Shown here in pieces: positions 29,669 through 41,239 of a stretch of 64,000 nt of DNA; position 1 is the first letter of the stretch; each line of letters opens with the position of its first letter. Origin of the DNA: Halobacillus halophilus. Lineage in GTDB: Bacteria; Bacillota; Bacilli; Bacillales; Halobacillaceae. The translations under genes were made by a program, and so were the position numbers. The stretch is taken from positions 682,001 to 746,000 of the forward strand of contig NZ_JAIVAL010000001.1 in assembly GCF_020171985.1 (NCBI RefSeq), read 5' to 3'. The notes beneath the pieces are model-generated. The model was not told the origin of the DNA and searched no databases. It was given only the letters and a program-made list of their open reading frames with translations.

Positions 29669-30118
29669 TTAAGCTCCCGTACTTAGAATTTCTACTCGAT
29701 CCACAAAGTCGAGTTTATGAAGCTGCTGCAGCATTCGTTCTATCGTACCAACCATACCAGTCGTGTTCAGCGACAAGGTAACATTTGCCTTTCCTTGTAA
29801 TGGAATGGTCTGGTGAATGGTAAGAACATTGCACCCGGACTGCGCTACGGTACGCAATAAATTGGATAACGTACCCGCCCTGTCTTCTAAGTGAAAGAAA
29901 AGAGTGATCATCTGCTCTTTTACCATTGCCTGAAAAGGAAATACTGCATCTCTATATTTATAAAAAGCACTCCTGGACAGTCCTACATGCTGAACAGCTT
30001 CAAATATTGATTCAGCTTTACCGCGTTCTAACAGCGCTTTAGCCTCTATGGTTTTTTTCATGGCTTCAGGGAGAATGTCGCTACGGACTAAATAAAATTT
30101 TTCGTTATAATCCGTCAT
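29669..30118 (-). CDS. pheB: ACT-domain protein PheB
   Basis: A 150-residue protein. The N-terminal half contains a helix-turn-helix-like segment ([21 protein letters not shown]); the C-terminal half is an ACT domain ([33 protein letters not shown]). PheB is conserved between obg and pheA in Bacilli and is thought to regulate aromatic amino-acid metabolism. The start is ATG 30118, preceded by AGAGGATTGG; the longer frame overlapping the obg stop lacks a better site. Confidence 0.92.
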   Translation of the reverse strand: MTDYNEKFYLVRSDILPEAMKKTIEAKALLERGKAESIFEAVQHVGLSRSAFYKYRDAVFPFQAMVKEQMITLFFHLEDRAGTLSNLLRTVAQSGCNVLTIHQTIPLQGKANVTLSLNTTGMVGTIERMLQQLHKLDFVDRVEILSTGA

Positions 30119-30135
30119 CCAATCCTCTCCCCTCA

Positions 30136-31948
<1,813 letters not shown>

Positions 31949-31985
31949 CGGGGGTCAGCTCCTTCGGTCATCCATAATAATAAAA

Positions 31986-31994
31986 AGTATAGCA
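31986..31994 (-). promoter_or_regulatory. Candidate extended -10 promoter for spo0B-obg-pheB-pheA
   Basis: On the minus strand TGC-TATACT (31986–31994) is an extended -10 element; a weak TTTAGT lies 17 nt further upstream. It sits between the rpmA terminator and spo0B. Confidence 0.5.
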
Positions 31995-32042
31995 AATATA
32001 GGCAGGAAACTAAAATAATCTTCGAAAATTATATAACAAAAA

Positions 32043-32076
32043 AAGCCACGCTTATGCAAAAGGCACAGCGCGGCTT
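32043..32076 (-). terminator. Intrinsic terminator downstream of rpmA
   Basis: The arms AAGCC(A)CGCT and AGCG(C)GGCTT form a stem, followed on the minus strand by a run of seven T. It separates the rplU-prp-rpmA unit from spo0B. Confidence 0.8.
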
Positions 32077-32108
32077 CAAATTACGTATGAACCCATACAC
32101 TATTTAGT

Positions 32109-32743
<635 letters not shown>

Positions 32744-32754
32744 ACCGTCCGACC

Positions 32755-33063
32755 TTACGCGTTGATATCTTCAACGATAAGTTTCGTGTACGGCTGACGG
32801 TGACCTTGTTTGCGCTTATAGTTCTTTTTAGGCTTATATTTGAAGACGGTAAGCTTTTTCTGACGACCTTGTTTCTCAACTTTAGCCGTGACAGAAGCAC
32901 CATCAACGTAAGGAGCACCGATTTTAGAATCTTCTCCACCTACAAATAGAACTTTGTCGAAAGTTACAGTGTCACCAGATTCTACGTTTACTTTCTCTAC
33001 ATAGATCTCCTGGCCTTTTTCAACTTTAACTTGTTTACCACCAGTTTCAATAATTGCGTACAT
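32755..33063 (-). CDS. rplU: 50S ribosomal protein L21
   Basis: A 102-residue 23S rRNA-binding protein. The N-terminus [18 protein letters not shown] and the C-terminal [17 protein letters not shown] are the family signatures. GAGGAGGTG precedes the ATG. It is the first gene of rplU-prp-rpmA and is preceded by an L21-type leader. Confidence 0.98.
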   Translation of the reverse strand: MYAIIETGGKQVKVEKGQEIYVEKVNVESGDTVTFDKVLFVGGEDSKIGAPYVDGASVTAKVEKQGRQKKLTVFKYKPKKNYKRKQGHRQPYTKLIVEDINA

Positions 33064-33166
33064 ACTTGCACCTCCTCGATTTACTCAGACTCGCCATTCA
33101 GGTACCGGAAACGGTTTTTCAAACCTGTTCTGTGCGGTTGTAGCATCGGAGTGCTACTTGAATAAC
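33064..33166 (-). promoter_or_regulatory. L21-type mRNA leader of rplU
   Basis: The 5' untranslated region contains the hairpin GTAGCACTCCGATGCTAC and CCGCACAGAACAGGTTTG. This matches the conserved L21 leader found before rplU in Bacilli, presumed to give feedback control by L21. The boundaries are set by the promoter and the start codon. Confidence 0.7.
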
Positions 33167-33172
33167 AAAACA

Positions 33173-33202
33173 ATGTTACCACAGTTCAAAACAAGTTGTC
33201 AA
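33173..33202 (-). promoter_or_regulatory. Candidate sigma-A promoter of rplU-prp-rpmA
   Basis: Minus-strand TTGACA (33197–33202), an 18-nt spacer and TAACAT (33173–33178). The -35 lies within the last codons of rng (stop at 33186). Confidence 0.6.
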
Positions 33203-34619
33203 CATGATAACCGCGCTTATGAATTGTTTCACGAATCATGTCCACGGACCCTTCAAGCTCAATTTGATAGTGAGAAACGCTTGGATCCTCTCTAACAAAC
33301 AGCTCCTGTGGAATTTTACTAGATATACTGTCTGAAAGCAATTGTTTTTTTACGATTTTAAGCTGGGGATTTATACATAACAGAATAGCTTCCTGGTTTT
33401 TTCCCACCCCAAAAAGAAGTTCTCGCTCAAGACGGAAAACGGCCGTTTCGACTGTTAGCACAGGTTCAGGATTTTCCTGCAATAATTGGAGGGGGCTCAT
33501 CCATTCGTTCTTTCGAGTCATTTCCATGATACCTAGTCGTGTAATCCCTAAAATCTGCGTTCGCACTAAATCCTGTTTAGCGAAATTCTTCATCTCATTT
33601 AAGAGTTGTTCTTCAGCTGAATTATCCTTCATAGATATAAAATCCACCATTATTATTCCAGAGATATTTCTTAAGCGCAGCTGTCTGAGAATTTCTTTCC
33701 CCGCCCGCCTATTCACGTCTAGCGTTTGTGAGTTTGAAAAAGCTTTTCCTTTATATTTGTAACTATTCACATCAACAACTGTCATTGCTTCCGTTACTTC
33801 TATTACAATCTCAATTCCGCCTTCAATTTCCAAGCGAGAGTTGATAATCTCCATTTGCAGGTCCTGTAACCTGCGGGCTACTTCATTTGTTCGCTTAGGT
33901 TTCCAGCTGATTTTATCTTTAATTGATGGATATGTATTTTTTAATTGTTCACTTTCCTCGACCCCATCTACGATGATCGTTTCCAGGGATTTTAGAGGAA
34001 ACTTTCTAATTAACTGATCAGGAATAATCTCATCTTTCCATATGAGACGCGGAGGTTTTGTAAGCTGTTCCGTAGTAATTCTCAACCACTGCTCCTTTAA
34101 CAATTCCATTTCCTTGATCACCTGAACGGGGTTAACATCAGCGGCAGCCGTGCGGATAATACAGCCTTCTACAGGACTCAGAATTTCCTCAAGTTCTGAT
34201 TGAAGGTGAGTAGTTGCAGAAGGAGTTAGTTTCTTCGAAATAGAAGTTTTCCTTCCATAGGGCTGATAAATCGTATAAAGGCCTGGAAGAGTAATATCTG
34301 CACTAACCTGCGGACCTTTATTACCCTTGGATTCTTTTATTACCTGGAGAAATAAATACTCTCCTTCTTTTAAAGTGGTATGAATCGATTCTTTAGCCCA
34401 TGGAATCGCAGGCTTCCTTAGAAAAGCATTCTGTCCTTGTCCTATGTCAACAAAAGCCGCCTGAAGTCCATGATCAATGTTCTGGACTCTGCCAACAAAA
34501 ACAGCCCCAGAAAGTGCCTTTACTCCAGGGCGTTCTATCACATATTCATTGATACGATTATTCTCTATCACGACTCCTGTTTTCTCAGAAGTTTGTGTAT
34601 GGAAAACGATTTCCCTCAT
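33186..34619 (-). CDS. rng: Ribonuclease E/G family protein
   Basis: A 477-residue endoribonuclease of the RNase G type. An N-terminal S1-like RNA-binding region (GAVFVGRVQNIDHGLQAAFVDIGQGQNAFL, about 35–65) is followed by the catalytic domain with the metal-binding Asp motifs VVDVNSYKYKGK and GIIMVDFISM. RNase E's long C-terminal scaffold is absent, as usual for RNase G. The ATG at 34619 has AGAGGG 5 nt upstream and is preferred to the ATGA-overlapping ATG at 34634. It lies downstream of spoIVFB. Confidence 0.9.
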   Translation of the reverse strand: MREIVFHTQTSEKTGVVIENNRINEYVIERPGVKALSGAVFVGRVQNIDHGLQAAFVDIGQGQNAFLRKPAIPWAKESIHTTLKEGEYLFLQVIKESKGNKGPQVSADITLPGLYTIYQPYGRKTSISKKLTPSATTHLQSELEEILSPVEGCIIRTAAADVNPVQVIKEMELLKEQWLRITTEQLTKPPRLIWKDEIIPDQLIRKFPLKSLETIIVDGVEESEQLKNTYPSIKDKISWKPKRTNEVARRLQDLQMEIINSRLEIEGGIEIVIEVTEAMTVVDVNSYKYKGKAFSNSQTLDVNRRAGKEILRQLRLRNISGIIMVDFISMKDNSAEEQLLNEMKNFAKQDLVRTQILGITRLGIMEMTRKNEWMSPLQLLQENPEPVLTVETAVFRLERELLFGVGKNQEAILLCINPQLKIVKKQLLSDSISSKIPQELFVREDPSVSHYQIELEGSVDMIRETIHKRGYHVDNLF

Positions 34620-34630
34620 GTCATCCCTCT

Positions 34631-35488
34631 TCATAACGCAATTTTAGGTAAGTCCCTTAAGCGCAAATCAGAATTTTTCTTTTCAAAAAACGCTTGCAGG
34701 CATTCTTGCTCATCTACTATATAGAAAAGGGGGGATTCTTTCAACACATAAAGGTGATTTCGGTTGCTTCTAATATTTTTCAGCGCATCTCGTACCAGCA
34801 TTTCTTGGGGAACATTTACATATATAGATCTTAAATGCCGGCGGTCCTCAAGCGCACAATGCATTAAATACCTCATCTGTGTGTAAGTTCTTCTTCTCCA
34901 TTCCAGAACATTTTCCACAATTAAAAAAGCAGCCAGAAGAATCCCCGCAAACGTCCATCGTCCGTCCAGCGTAAGCCAGCTGCCAATCAGAAGTATAGAA
35001 AGGAATGAAAAGAATAAAGTAAGCATAAGACTTTTTCTGAAACTTGCTGTCTGATTCATCAGATAAAATATTATTTTACCTCCATCTAATGGCCAGATCG
35101 GAAGAAGGTTAAACAGAAGTATAACTCCATTATAAAAAACAGCTACACTTAAGAGGGGATTAGGCCCCATAGTTACATGCAAAATCATAAGAAGAGCAAA
35201 TATCCAAATGTGCTGCAGCGGTCCTGCCAGAATCACGCTTACTTGTTCTCGAAAAGGTCGTGTATTATGTTCTTCACTAACCACAGCACCTCCGAACAGC
35301 CAGAACTCTATCTTCGTAACTCTCCACCCAAAATGCTTAGCGGTAAAAAAGTGCCCCAGTTCATGGATCATAACAATAGAAAACAAAATAACAAATTCAT
35401 AAATAGCCCCAGTAAGGAATGCGGAAATAGCTAATAGAAAGAAGAGAGGGTGAATATGAATACTCGGGAGTAAATTAAGAACTTTCAT
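34631..35488 (-). CDS. spoIVFB: Stage IV sporulation protein FB (SpoIVFB), intramembrane metalloprotease
   Basis: A 285-residue site-2-protease (M50) that cuts pro-sigma-K in the mother cell. The zinc motif IHELGHFFTAKHFG lies in a helix at about 41–55, the third ligand in LLPIWPLDGGK at about 135, and a CBS-like C-terminal domain at about 225–285. All catalytic residues are intact. It overlaps spoIVFA by 14 nt, so the pair is translationally coupled. Confidence 0.93.
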   Translation of the reverse strand: MKVLNLLPSIHIHPLFFLLAISAFLTGAIYEFVILFSIVMIHELGHFFTAKHFGWRVTKIEFWLFGGAVVSEEHNTRPFREQVSVILAGPLQHIWIFALLMILHVTMGPNPLLSVAVFYNGVILLFNLLPIWPLDGGKIIFYLMNQTASFRKSLMLTLFFSFLSILLIGSWLTLDGRWTFAGILLAAFLIVENVLEWRRRTYTQMRYLMHCALEDRRHLRSIYVNVPQEMLVRDALKNIRSNRNHLYVLKESPLFYIVDEQECLQAFFEKKNSDLRLRDLPKIAL

Positions 35489-36245
35489 CCACTTTTATTA
35501 CCTCTACAGGATCTAAATATTTTTCGTCTTTCTCAATGGCAAAAAAGAACTCCGCTGATTCCCCTTCTTCCGATTTTACTGATCCTACACTTCTTTGGGC
35601 TTGTACATGTTCATAAAGATGAACATCAATGGAAGATAAATAGCCATAAATGCTTTTAGAACCATCTTCGTGCTGCACAATTACTGTTTTTTGAGTGTCT
35701 TTATCATTTCCTGCAAAAATAACGGTACCTTCTCTTACCGCTTTAATCTCCGAATTATTTTCAGTGGTTAACACTATTCCCTTTCCATCATTCTGGAAAG
35801 ATGTAGTAACAGTTCCATTTACGGGCATGGCGAGATTTTCTTCCGTGGAGGGTTGTTTTGGAGCCACCACCTGTAAAGGCTCTCCAAAGCGTTCACTATA
35901 CCAGGACGTCACTGCAGCAAATGGAAAGTCCTCCTGCAGTTGAGAGGTTACCCATTCCTCTGGCCCATTAAGTAAAGCAATATCTGTCTGTTTGCCTAGT
36001 GCAACAGCAGCAAATAATAGAACAGAAAAAAACAACTGAACCCCCAGGCGACTTGTCTCTTTTTGAAATTCAGGGAGCGGTCGCTTTTTTTCATAACCAC
36101 TACTTGTTACCAAGGGTGGATAGCCATGCATTTCTTCATCCTGAGGTGGAACAAACGACTTTTTAGGAAGTTCGTAGCTGCCCTGAACCTTTTTTTTCTT
36201 ACGCTCTGATATATTTTTACGGACGTGTTCAATGTCTCTCCTCAA
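35475..36245 (-). CDS. spoIVFA: Stage IV sporulation protein FA (SpoIVFA)
   Basis: A 256-residue membrane protein that anchors and inhibits SpoIVFB together with BofA. It has a basic cytoplasmic N-terminus, one transmembrane helix at about 70–85 and an extracytoplasmic M23/LytM-like domain (TVTTSFQNDGKGIVLTTENNSEIKAVREGTVIFAGN). Peptidase zinc ligands are missing, as expected for a regulatory subunit that is itself cleaved by SpoIVB. It starts with TTG 36245 after GAGAGGG. A sigma-E-like promoter lies upstream. Confidence 0.88.
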   Translation of the reverse strand: MRRDIEHVRKNISERKKKKVQGSYELPKKSFVPPQDEEMHGYPPLVTSSGYEKKRPLPEFQKETSRLGVQLFFSVLLFAAVALGKQTDIALLNGPEEWVTSQLQEDFPFAAVTSWYSERFGEPLQVVAPKQPSTEENLAMPVNGTVTTSFQNDGKGIVLTTENNSEIKAVREGTVIFAGNDKDTQKTVIVQHEDGSKSIYGYLSSIDVHLYEHVQAQRSVGSVKSEEGESAEFFFAIEKDEKYLDPVEVIKVDESS

Positions 36246-36278
36246 AATAATCCCTCTCTTTCCGCCACCTTTTTTTAC

Positions 36279-36307
36279 ATTCTATGGGGCTCGTAAGGGA
36301 TATATGT
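36279..36307 (-). promoter_or_regulatory. Candidate sigma-E promoter of spoIVFA-spoIVFB
   Basis: Minus-strand ACATATA (36301–36307), a 14-nt spacer and CATAGAAT (36279–36286) fit the mother-cell sigma-E pattern. The spoIVF operon is sigma-E-dependent in B. subtilis. Confidence 0.5.
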
Positions 36308-36333
36308 GTAAAAGCTTGTCCGAAGCCAAAAGA

Positions 36334-36372
36334 AAAGAACGCCTGTTTTTATCAAAAAACAGGCGTTCTTTT
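36334..36372 (-). terminator. Intrinsic terminator of the mre-min operon
   Basis: A nearly uninterrupted stem (AAAAGAACGCCTGTTTTT with its complement) spans 36334–36372 and directly follows the minD stop. Confidence 0.9.
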
Positions 36373-36378
36373 CTAAAT

Positions 36379-37176
36379 TTATGTGCGCATTCCAAAGAAG
36401 CGTTTTACTTTTGAGAACATACCATTATCTTCATCTAAATTCATTAGCGGCACAGCTTCCCCCAGTATTCTGCGAGCAATATTCCGGTAAGCTATCGAAG
36501 CTCTGGAATTTGGTTTCATGGCTACTGGCTCTCCGCTATTAGATGCAGTAATGACGGAGTCATCATCTACCACAATACCAAGTAAATCAATGGATAATAC
36601 TGAAACGATCTCGTCTACATCGAGCATGTCTCCGCTTTTCATCATGTGATTTCTGATACGATTTATAATAAGTTTCGGAGCTTCAATTTCTTCCTGTTCA
36701 AGAAGTCCAATGATGCGATCTGCGTCCCGAACACTCGATTTTTCAGGAGTTGTAACGACTACAGCTTTATCAGCGCCAGCCACAGCATTTTTATATCCTT
36801 GTTCAATTCCGGCTGGGCAATCAATAATAATATAGTCATAGTCTTGCTTCAATTCTTCCACAATTTCTTTAATTCCTTCTGGAGTCACCTCGGATTTATC
36901 GGAAGTCTGGGCTGCCGGCAATAGATGCAGACAGTCAAAACGTTTATCAGTTACAAGGGCTTGTTTTGTTTTGCAACGTTCATTTACTACATCCACAATA
37001 TCGTAAATAATACGATTTTCCAGCCCCATCACCACATCTAAATTCCTGAGACCAATATCTGTATCCACCAGACAAACTTTTTTGTTCTGTAAGGCCAAAG
37101 CGGTCCCCAGATTGGCGGTAGTTGTGGTCTTTCCAACCCCTCCCTTTCCGGAGGTAATTACTATCGCTTCACCCAT
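36379..37176 (-). CDS. minD: Septum site-determining ATPase MinD
   Basis: A 265-residue deviant-Walker ATPase that recruits MinC to the membrane and blocks polar division. It has the P-loop SGKGGVGKTTTTAN (about 8), the A' motif VDTDIGLRNLD, IIDCPAGIEQG and a C-terminal amphipathic membrane-targeting helix ending FSKVKRFFGMRT. The length is normal. It overlaps minC by 8 nt; no minE gene is nearby, as usual for bacilli, which use DivIVA. Confidence 0.97.
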   Translation of the reverse strand: MGEAIVITSGKGGVGKTTTTANLGTALALQNKKVCLVDTDIGLRNLDVVMGLENRIIYDIVDVVNERCKTKQALVTDKRFDCLHLLPAAQTSDKSEVTPEGIKEIVEELKQDYDYIIIDCPAGIEQGYKNAVAGADKAVVVTTPEKSSVRDADRIIGLLEQEEIEAPKLIINRIRNHMMKSGDMLDVDEIVSVLSIDLLGIVVDDDSVITASNSGEPVAMKPNSRASIAYRNIARRILGEAVPLMNLDEDNGMFSKVKRFFGMRT

Positions 37177-37855
37177 TCCTCATTCTCCTTTCAAAACTTG
37201 CAAGATCCGGTTTCTTCTTCACAACTTCCTGTAATCGGTCGATGCGAATCTTCCCTTCCTGTTCATCAATAAATCCGCACTCCATATACACACCTTCCGT
37301 TTCATAATCAGGAGCCCGGCTAACCTGGTCGGCAATTCGTAATTGGCTCGGCTGCATATAGGAGGCAGCAATCACCGTTTCTGTATCGCCTTCAACCCCG
37401 GCATGTGCCACACCTTTGAGGCTGCCAAGTACATACACATTGCCTGTCGCTGATATACTTCCGCCTGGGTTAACATCTCCAATAAGCAGCAAATCGCCGC
37501 GTACCTCCACCAATTGTCCAGAACGGATGGTCTTGGCGATCGGAGTAATTTCTGTATTCTCTTTCCATTCAAAAGCCTCTTTTTTCGTAATAACATCTGA
37601 TTCAATACGATCGACTACAAGCTTTTGCTTTTCTTTTATAATGTCTACTAGTTCTTCTTTTTGTTCGTTGGTCACAAAACGTTTACCCAATTGAATGGTC
37701 ACATGTATCATAGGTTCTTCATCAGTAATGCCTTTCATAGATAACTTACTTTGTAACTCCTTCAGTATATCCTTGTAAGCACACTGATCGTCTAAACTAA
37801 GCGTCAATCCATCTCTAGTTCCTTTTATTAATACTTTTTGATCGTTTGCCGTCAC
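37169..37855 (-). CDS. minC: Septum site-determining protein MinC
   Basis: A 228-residue inhibitor of FtsZ assembly. The N-terminal domain (about 1–100) precedes a right-handed β-helix domain with RSGQLVEVRGDLLLIGDVNPGG and GSISATGNVYVLGSLKGVAHAG. It starts with GTG 37855 after GAGGTG. It lies between mreD and minD in the mreBCD-minCD operon. Confidence 0.95.
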   Translation of the reverse strand: MTANDQKVLIKGTRDGLTLSLDDQCAYKDILKELQSKLSMKGITDEEPMIHVTIQLGKRFVTNEQKEELVDIIKEKQKLVVDRIESDVITKKEAFEWKENTEITPIAKTIRSGQLVEVRGDLLLIGDVNPGGSISATGNVYVLGSLKGVAHAGVEGDTETVIAASYMQPSQLRIADQVSRAPDYETEGVYMECGFIDEQEGKIRIDRLQEVVKKKPDLASFERRMRNG

Positions 37856-37892
37856 AGGCTGTCACCTCAGACCTTAGACATTTTACAAAATT

Positions 37893-38420
37893 CTAAGCGT
37901 TATTTACTACTTCTGACCACTGTGTAACCCGATCCTTCACGACAGGATATAAAATAATGAAGAAAATCATATTAGCCGCCACAGTTGGCAGCAGTCGCAG
38001 GATAAGGTAAGTACTCCATGGCATAGAAGTGATTTGTACAAATGAATAGATTACGTAAAGTAATGTATCAGATAAAATGATCCCCAGGATCACTAACAGT
38101 GAAGCTCCGATGAAATTCGAATGAATCGTCTTATTAATACCGTGAATCACGTAAATGACCAGGGCATAAGTTACCATGTAAACTCCAAGTATGCCAGTAT
38201 ATACAATATCAAGCAACAAACCAAATGCCATCCCGTACCAGACCGCGAAATAAGTTTTGTCCCGATCAAAAAATATAGCCACTATTAATAAGAATAGGAG
38301 TACCCAGTGAGGAGTCATTAATAGATTTGAATATACTAGCTTTGAGGGTAATAAACTCATAGCCATCCCCTGCATAACTAGAAGAAGAAGACTGATCAGA
38401 GCAATGTAATACCTTTTCAT
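37893..38420 (-). CDS. mreD: Rod shape-determining protein MreD
   Basis: A 175-residue membrane protein with five or six helices, part of the elongasome that positions lateral wall synthesis. The sequence is weakly conserved, but size, hydropathy and the AVWYGMAFGLLLDIVYTGILGVYMVTY segment fit MreD. It overlaps the mreC stop by 4 nt (ATGA). Confidence 0.9.
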   Translation of the reverse strand: MKRYYIALISLLLLVMQGMAMSLLPSKLVYSNLLMTPHWVLLFLLIVAIFFDRDKTYFAVWYGMAFGLLLDIVYTGILGVYMVTYALVIYVIHGINKTIHSNFIGASLLVILGIILSDTLLYVIYSFVQITSMPWSTYLILRLLPTVAANMIFFIILYPVVKDRVTQWSEVVNNA

Positions 38421-39298
38421 GAATCTCCATCCTCTTTCTGATCCTCATTATCAACGGTCTGCATCGAGCGGTCAACCACGATAACATGGTTAACATTAAA
38501 TAGATCAGCAAAAGGTTTTACATATGCGGTTTTAGTTAAACCGAACTGATCGTTAACGACCTCTTCCACTGTACCTATCCGCAGATCACTAGGGAAGACA
38601 CCGCCGAGACCTGAAGAAATGACCGTGTCCCCTTTTTTCAATTCTTCGTCCAGTTTAATACCTTTAAGTAGTAATCTGCCACTTTCTCCATCGTAACCTT
38701 CTATTAAACCAAATGCCTCATTTTTATCTTCTCTTACAACCCAGGATGAAATCTTATTGGAACGATCAAACCCGCTCAATAGCTGAACAGTCGAGTGAAA
38801 GGCTCCAGCGGATTTAATTTTCCCTATCATTCCTTCACTGGTCAATACAGCCATATCCTTGGCCACTCCATGTTCTTCTCCTCGGTTAATGGTCATCTGC
38901 TCAAACCATCTATCAGAACTTCTGGCTATAACTGTGGCCTGGATAGGTGAATAATCACTCAACGATTTCGTTTTCCCTATCGTTTTTCGCAGCTCCGTAT
39001 TGTCATCCTTTAGCCGCTGGTTGTCTTTGATAACGCCCTTGTACTCGGAAAGACGCGCTTTTAAAACCTGATTCTGTTCATACACTTCAAACATATTTTG
39101 AATATTGTCAACGGAGTTGTCAACTAGACTTATAGGTTTATGAATGATACTCTGCATCCATCCTACCGTATCTTTAAAGAATTTCTCAGGCGTAGTTAAA
39201 GTGTCACGATCCCGAATCGAAAACCCGATTAAAGCAACCAATACGATGAAGCCGATTAATACTGCCATTAATCTTTTTCTTCGAAATAAGCTTGGCAT
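38417..39298 (-). CDS. mreC: Rod shape-determining protein MreC
   Basis: A 293-residue single-pass membrane protein with an N-terminal helix (about 11–27), a periplasmic-side coiled coil (about 70–110) and the β-barrel domain with ATVIARSSDRWFEQMTINRG and GMIGKIKSAGAFHSTVQLLSG. It links MreB with the penicillin-binding proteins. The length is like that of B. subtilis MreC. It begins 11 nt after mreB. Confidence 0.95.
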   Translation of the reverse strand: MPSLFRRKRLMAVLIGFIVLVALIGFSIRDRDTLTTPEKFFKDTVGWMQSIIHKPISLVDNSVDNIQNMFEVYEQNQVLKARLSEYKGVIKDNQRLKDDNTELRKTIGKTKSLSDYSPIQATVIARSSDRWFEQMTINRGEEHGVAKDMAVLTSEGMIGKIKSAGAFHSTVQLLSGFDRSNKISSWVVREDKNEAFGLIEGYDGESGRLLLKGIKLDEELKKGDTVISSGLGGVFPSDLRIGTVEEVVNDQFGLTKTAYVKPFADLFNVNHVIVVDRSMQTVDNEDQKEDGDS

Positions 39299-39309
39299 AT
39301 CTTGACCGC

Positions 39310-40350
39310 CTACTCCATTTTCGCTCGGCTTGCTACATTAGGTTGGGCTCTGAAATGGTGGATATTTTCGAGAGACTTTCCAGTGCCAATAACTACACAA
39401 TCCAGTGGTTCTTCTGCAATGAAGACAGGCATCTCTGTACGTTCACTGATGACAGTATCCAAATTCTTAAGTAATGCTCCGCCGCCCGTTAAGACAATTC
39501 CTCGCTCCATAATGTCGGACGCAAGTTCAGGAGGGGTTTTTTCCAGCGTGTTAATTATTGTTTCAATAATTGTATCCACTGTATCTTTAACAACATTAAT
39601 AATTTCTTCAGAATGAACCGTAATCGTTTTAGGAAGACCAGTGAGCAGGTCACGGCCGCGAATATCCATTTCATCATTGCCCTGGATACTGCCAGCTCCG
39701 CTAAGTTCCATTTTTACTTCTTCTGCCGTTCTTTCCCCAATCATAAGGTTATACTTTTTTCTGACGTGCTGAATGATAGAATCATCCATCTCGTCGCCGG
39801 CTACACGTATAGATTGACTGGTTACGATTCCACCCATGGAAAGGATTGCTACTTCAGTGGTGCCTCCACCGATGTCTACAATCATACTTCCTGTAGGTTC
39901 CCATACGGGAAGTCCAGCTCCAATCGCCGCAGCAAAAGGTTCCGCTATAGGAAATGCTTCTTTCGCACCCGCCTGTTTTGTAGCATCAATCACTGCACGT
40001 TCTTCCACCATCGTAATACCAGATGGAACACAGACCATAATGTTGGGCTTACTTGCAAATGAAGATCTGGTTTTCAGTGCTTTTTGAATGTAGTATTTCA
40101 TCATTTGAGCTGTGGTCTCATAATCCGCTATGACCCCATCTTTCATTGGACGAATAACAGTTATGTACGCCGGAGTACGGCCGATCATTTTACGAGCTTC
40201 GTTTCCTACGGCCAGAATTTCACCTGTTTGATTATTTTTGGCTACGACAGAAGGCTCCCTTACAATAACCCCTTTATCTTTTAGATAAACAAGTGTATTC
40301 GCAGTACCTAAATCAATCCCTAAGTCTTGAGAAAAACCAAATAGACCCAA
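39310..40350 (-). CDS. mreB: Rod shape-determining actin homologue MreB
   Basis: A 346-residue actin-fold ATPase that forms membrane-bound filaments guiding cell elongation. Phosphate-1 motif [15 protein letters not shown], phosphate-2 [15 protein letters not shown] and the adenosine motif [15 protein letters not shown] are all intact. The start is a TTG at 40350 with AAAGGAAG 7 nt upstream, an uncommon start for such an abundant protein. It is first in mreBCD-minCD. Confidence 0.97.
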   Translation of the reverse strand: MGLFGFSQDLGIDLGTANTLVYLKDKGVIVREPSVVAKNNQTGEILAVGNEARKMIGRTPAYITVIRPMKDGVIADYETTAQMMKYYIQKALKTRSSFASKPNIMVCVPSGITMVEERAVIDATKQAGAKEAFPIAEPFAAAIGAGLPVWEPTGSMIVDIGGGTTEVAILSMGGIVTSQSIRVAGDEMDDSIIQHVRKKYNLMIGERTAEEVKMELSGAGSIQGNDEMDIRGRDLLTGLPKTITVHSEEIINVVKDTVDTIIETIINTLEKTPPELASDIMERGIVLTGGGALLKNLDTVISERTEMPVFIAEEPLDCVVIGTGKSLENIHHFRAQPNVASRAKME

Positions 40351-40422
40351 TTCAATCTTCCTTTCTAAGTGCCCGCATTGCTCAGGCGGGGTCAGGCATA
40401 AGCCTTTCGTGGATTAGAAGAA

Positions 40423-40456
40423 GCGCCTATTTATAAGAAGTTCCTATAAATGGCGC
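40423..40456 (-). terminator. Hairpin between radC and mreB
   Basis: GCGCCTATTTATA (40423–40435) pairs, with one bulged base, with TATAAATGGCGC (40445–40456). It lies downstream of radC on the minus strand; the following T-tract is interrupted by C, so termination may be partial. Confidence 0.55.
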
Positions 40457-40508
40457 CTATTATCTCCATCTATTCAATTATACGAAAAATTAGATAAAAT
40501 AGATAGTG

Positions 40509-41201
40509 TTACAAGTATCCTTTTTCTTTTAAAGATATAAACTTTCGATCTCCTATGACAAGATGATCCAATAATTCAATACCGATCATCTTGCCGCACT
40601 CCTGCAAACGTCTGGTTACCTGGATGTCTTCTTGGGAAGGAGTAGGGTCTCCGGAAGGATGGTTGTGAGCGCATATAATGGAGGCAGCCGAACGCTTCAC
40701 GGCCTCTTTAAAAACCTCACGGGGATGAACAATCGAAGCGTTCAAGCTTCCGATGAAGATGGTCTGGCGGTGGAGGACCTGATTCTTAGTATTCAAGAAT
40801 AAACAAATGAAGTGCTCCTGTTTTAAGTCGCGCATTTCTTCCATTACGAAATCAGCTCCGTCTTCAGGGCTGCGAATCATGTATCTTTCTACGGGCTTCA
40901 TTTGCTGCATTCTCTTCCCTATTTCAATAGCTGACATGATTAAAACGGCCTTTGCTACCCCAATCCCCCTAATAGCGGTCAACTCTTCAAGGGTCGCGTC
41001 TTTTAGTAATAAAATGCCCTCAAAATGAATAAGAAGACGCTGAGCCAAATCCATAACAGACTCTCTTTTAGTCCCGCTTCCTAAAAGGATGGCTAGTAGT
41101 TCCTGATTGGAAAGATGGGAAGCGCCTATTTCCAAGAGTCTCTCCCTGGGACGATCTTCCTTGGGTACATCCTTAATCATAATACTTACATTTGTCACCA
41201 T
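40509..41201 (-). CDS. radC: RadC-family JAB/MPN-domain protein
   Basis: A 230-residue protein. The N-terminal part contains helix-hairpin-helix motifs (LEELTAIRGIGVAKA), and the C-terminal JAMM metalloprotease-like domain carries CAHNHPSGDPTPSQED with the zinc ligands. The historical link to DNA repair is doubtful and the molecular role is unknown. The start is ATG 41201 with GGGAG upstream; the longer frame is not supported. The maf-radC-mreB order is conserved. Confidence 0.93.
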   Translation of the reverse strand: MVTNVSIMIKDVPKEDRPRERLLEIGASHLSNQELLAILLGSGTKRESVMDLAQRLLIHFEGILLLKDATLEELTAIRGIGVAKAVLIMSAIEIGKRMQQMKPVERYMIRSPEDGADFVMEEMRDLKQEHFICLFLNTKNQVLHRQTIFIGSLNASIVHPREVFKEAVKRSAASIICAHNHPSGDPTPSQEDIQVTRRLQECGKMIGIELLDHLVIGDRKFISLKEKGYL

Positions 41202-41239
41202 CTTCGCTCCCTTACAACTCATTCCTCATGTAGAGAACG

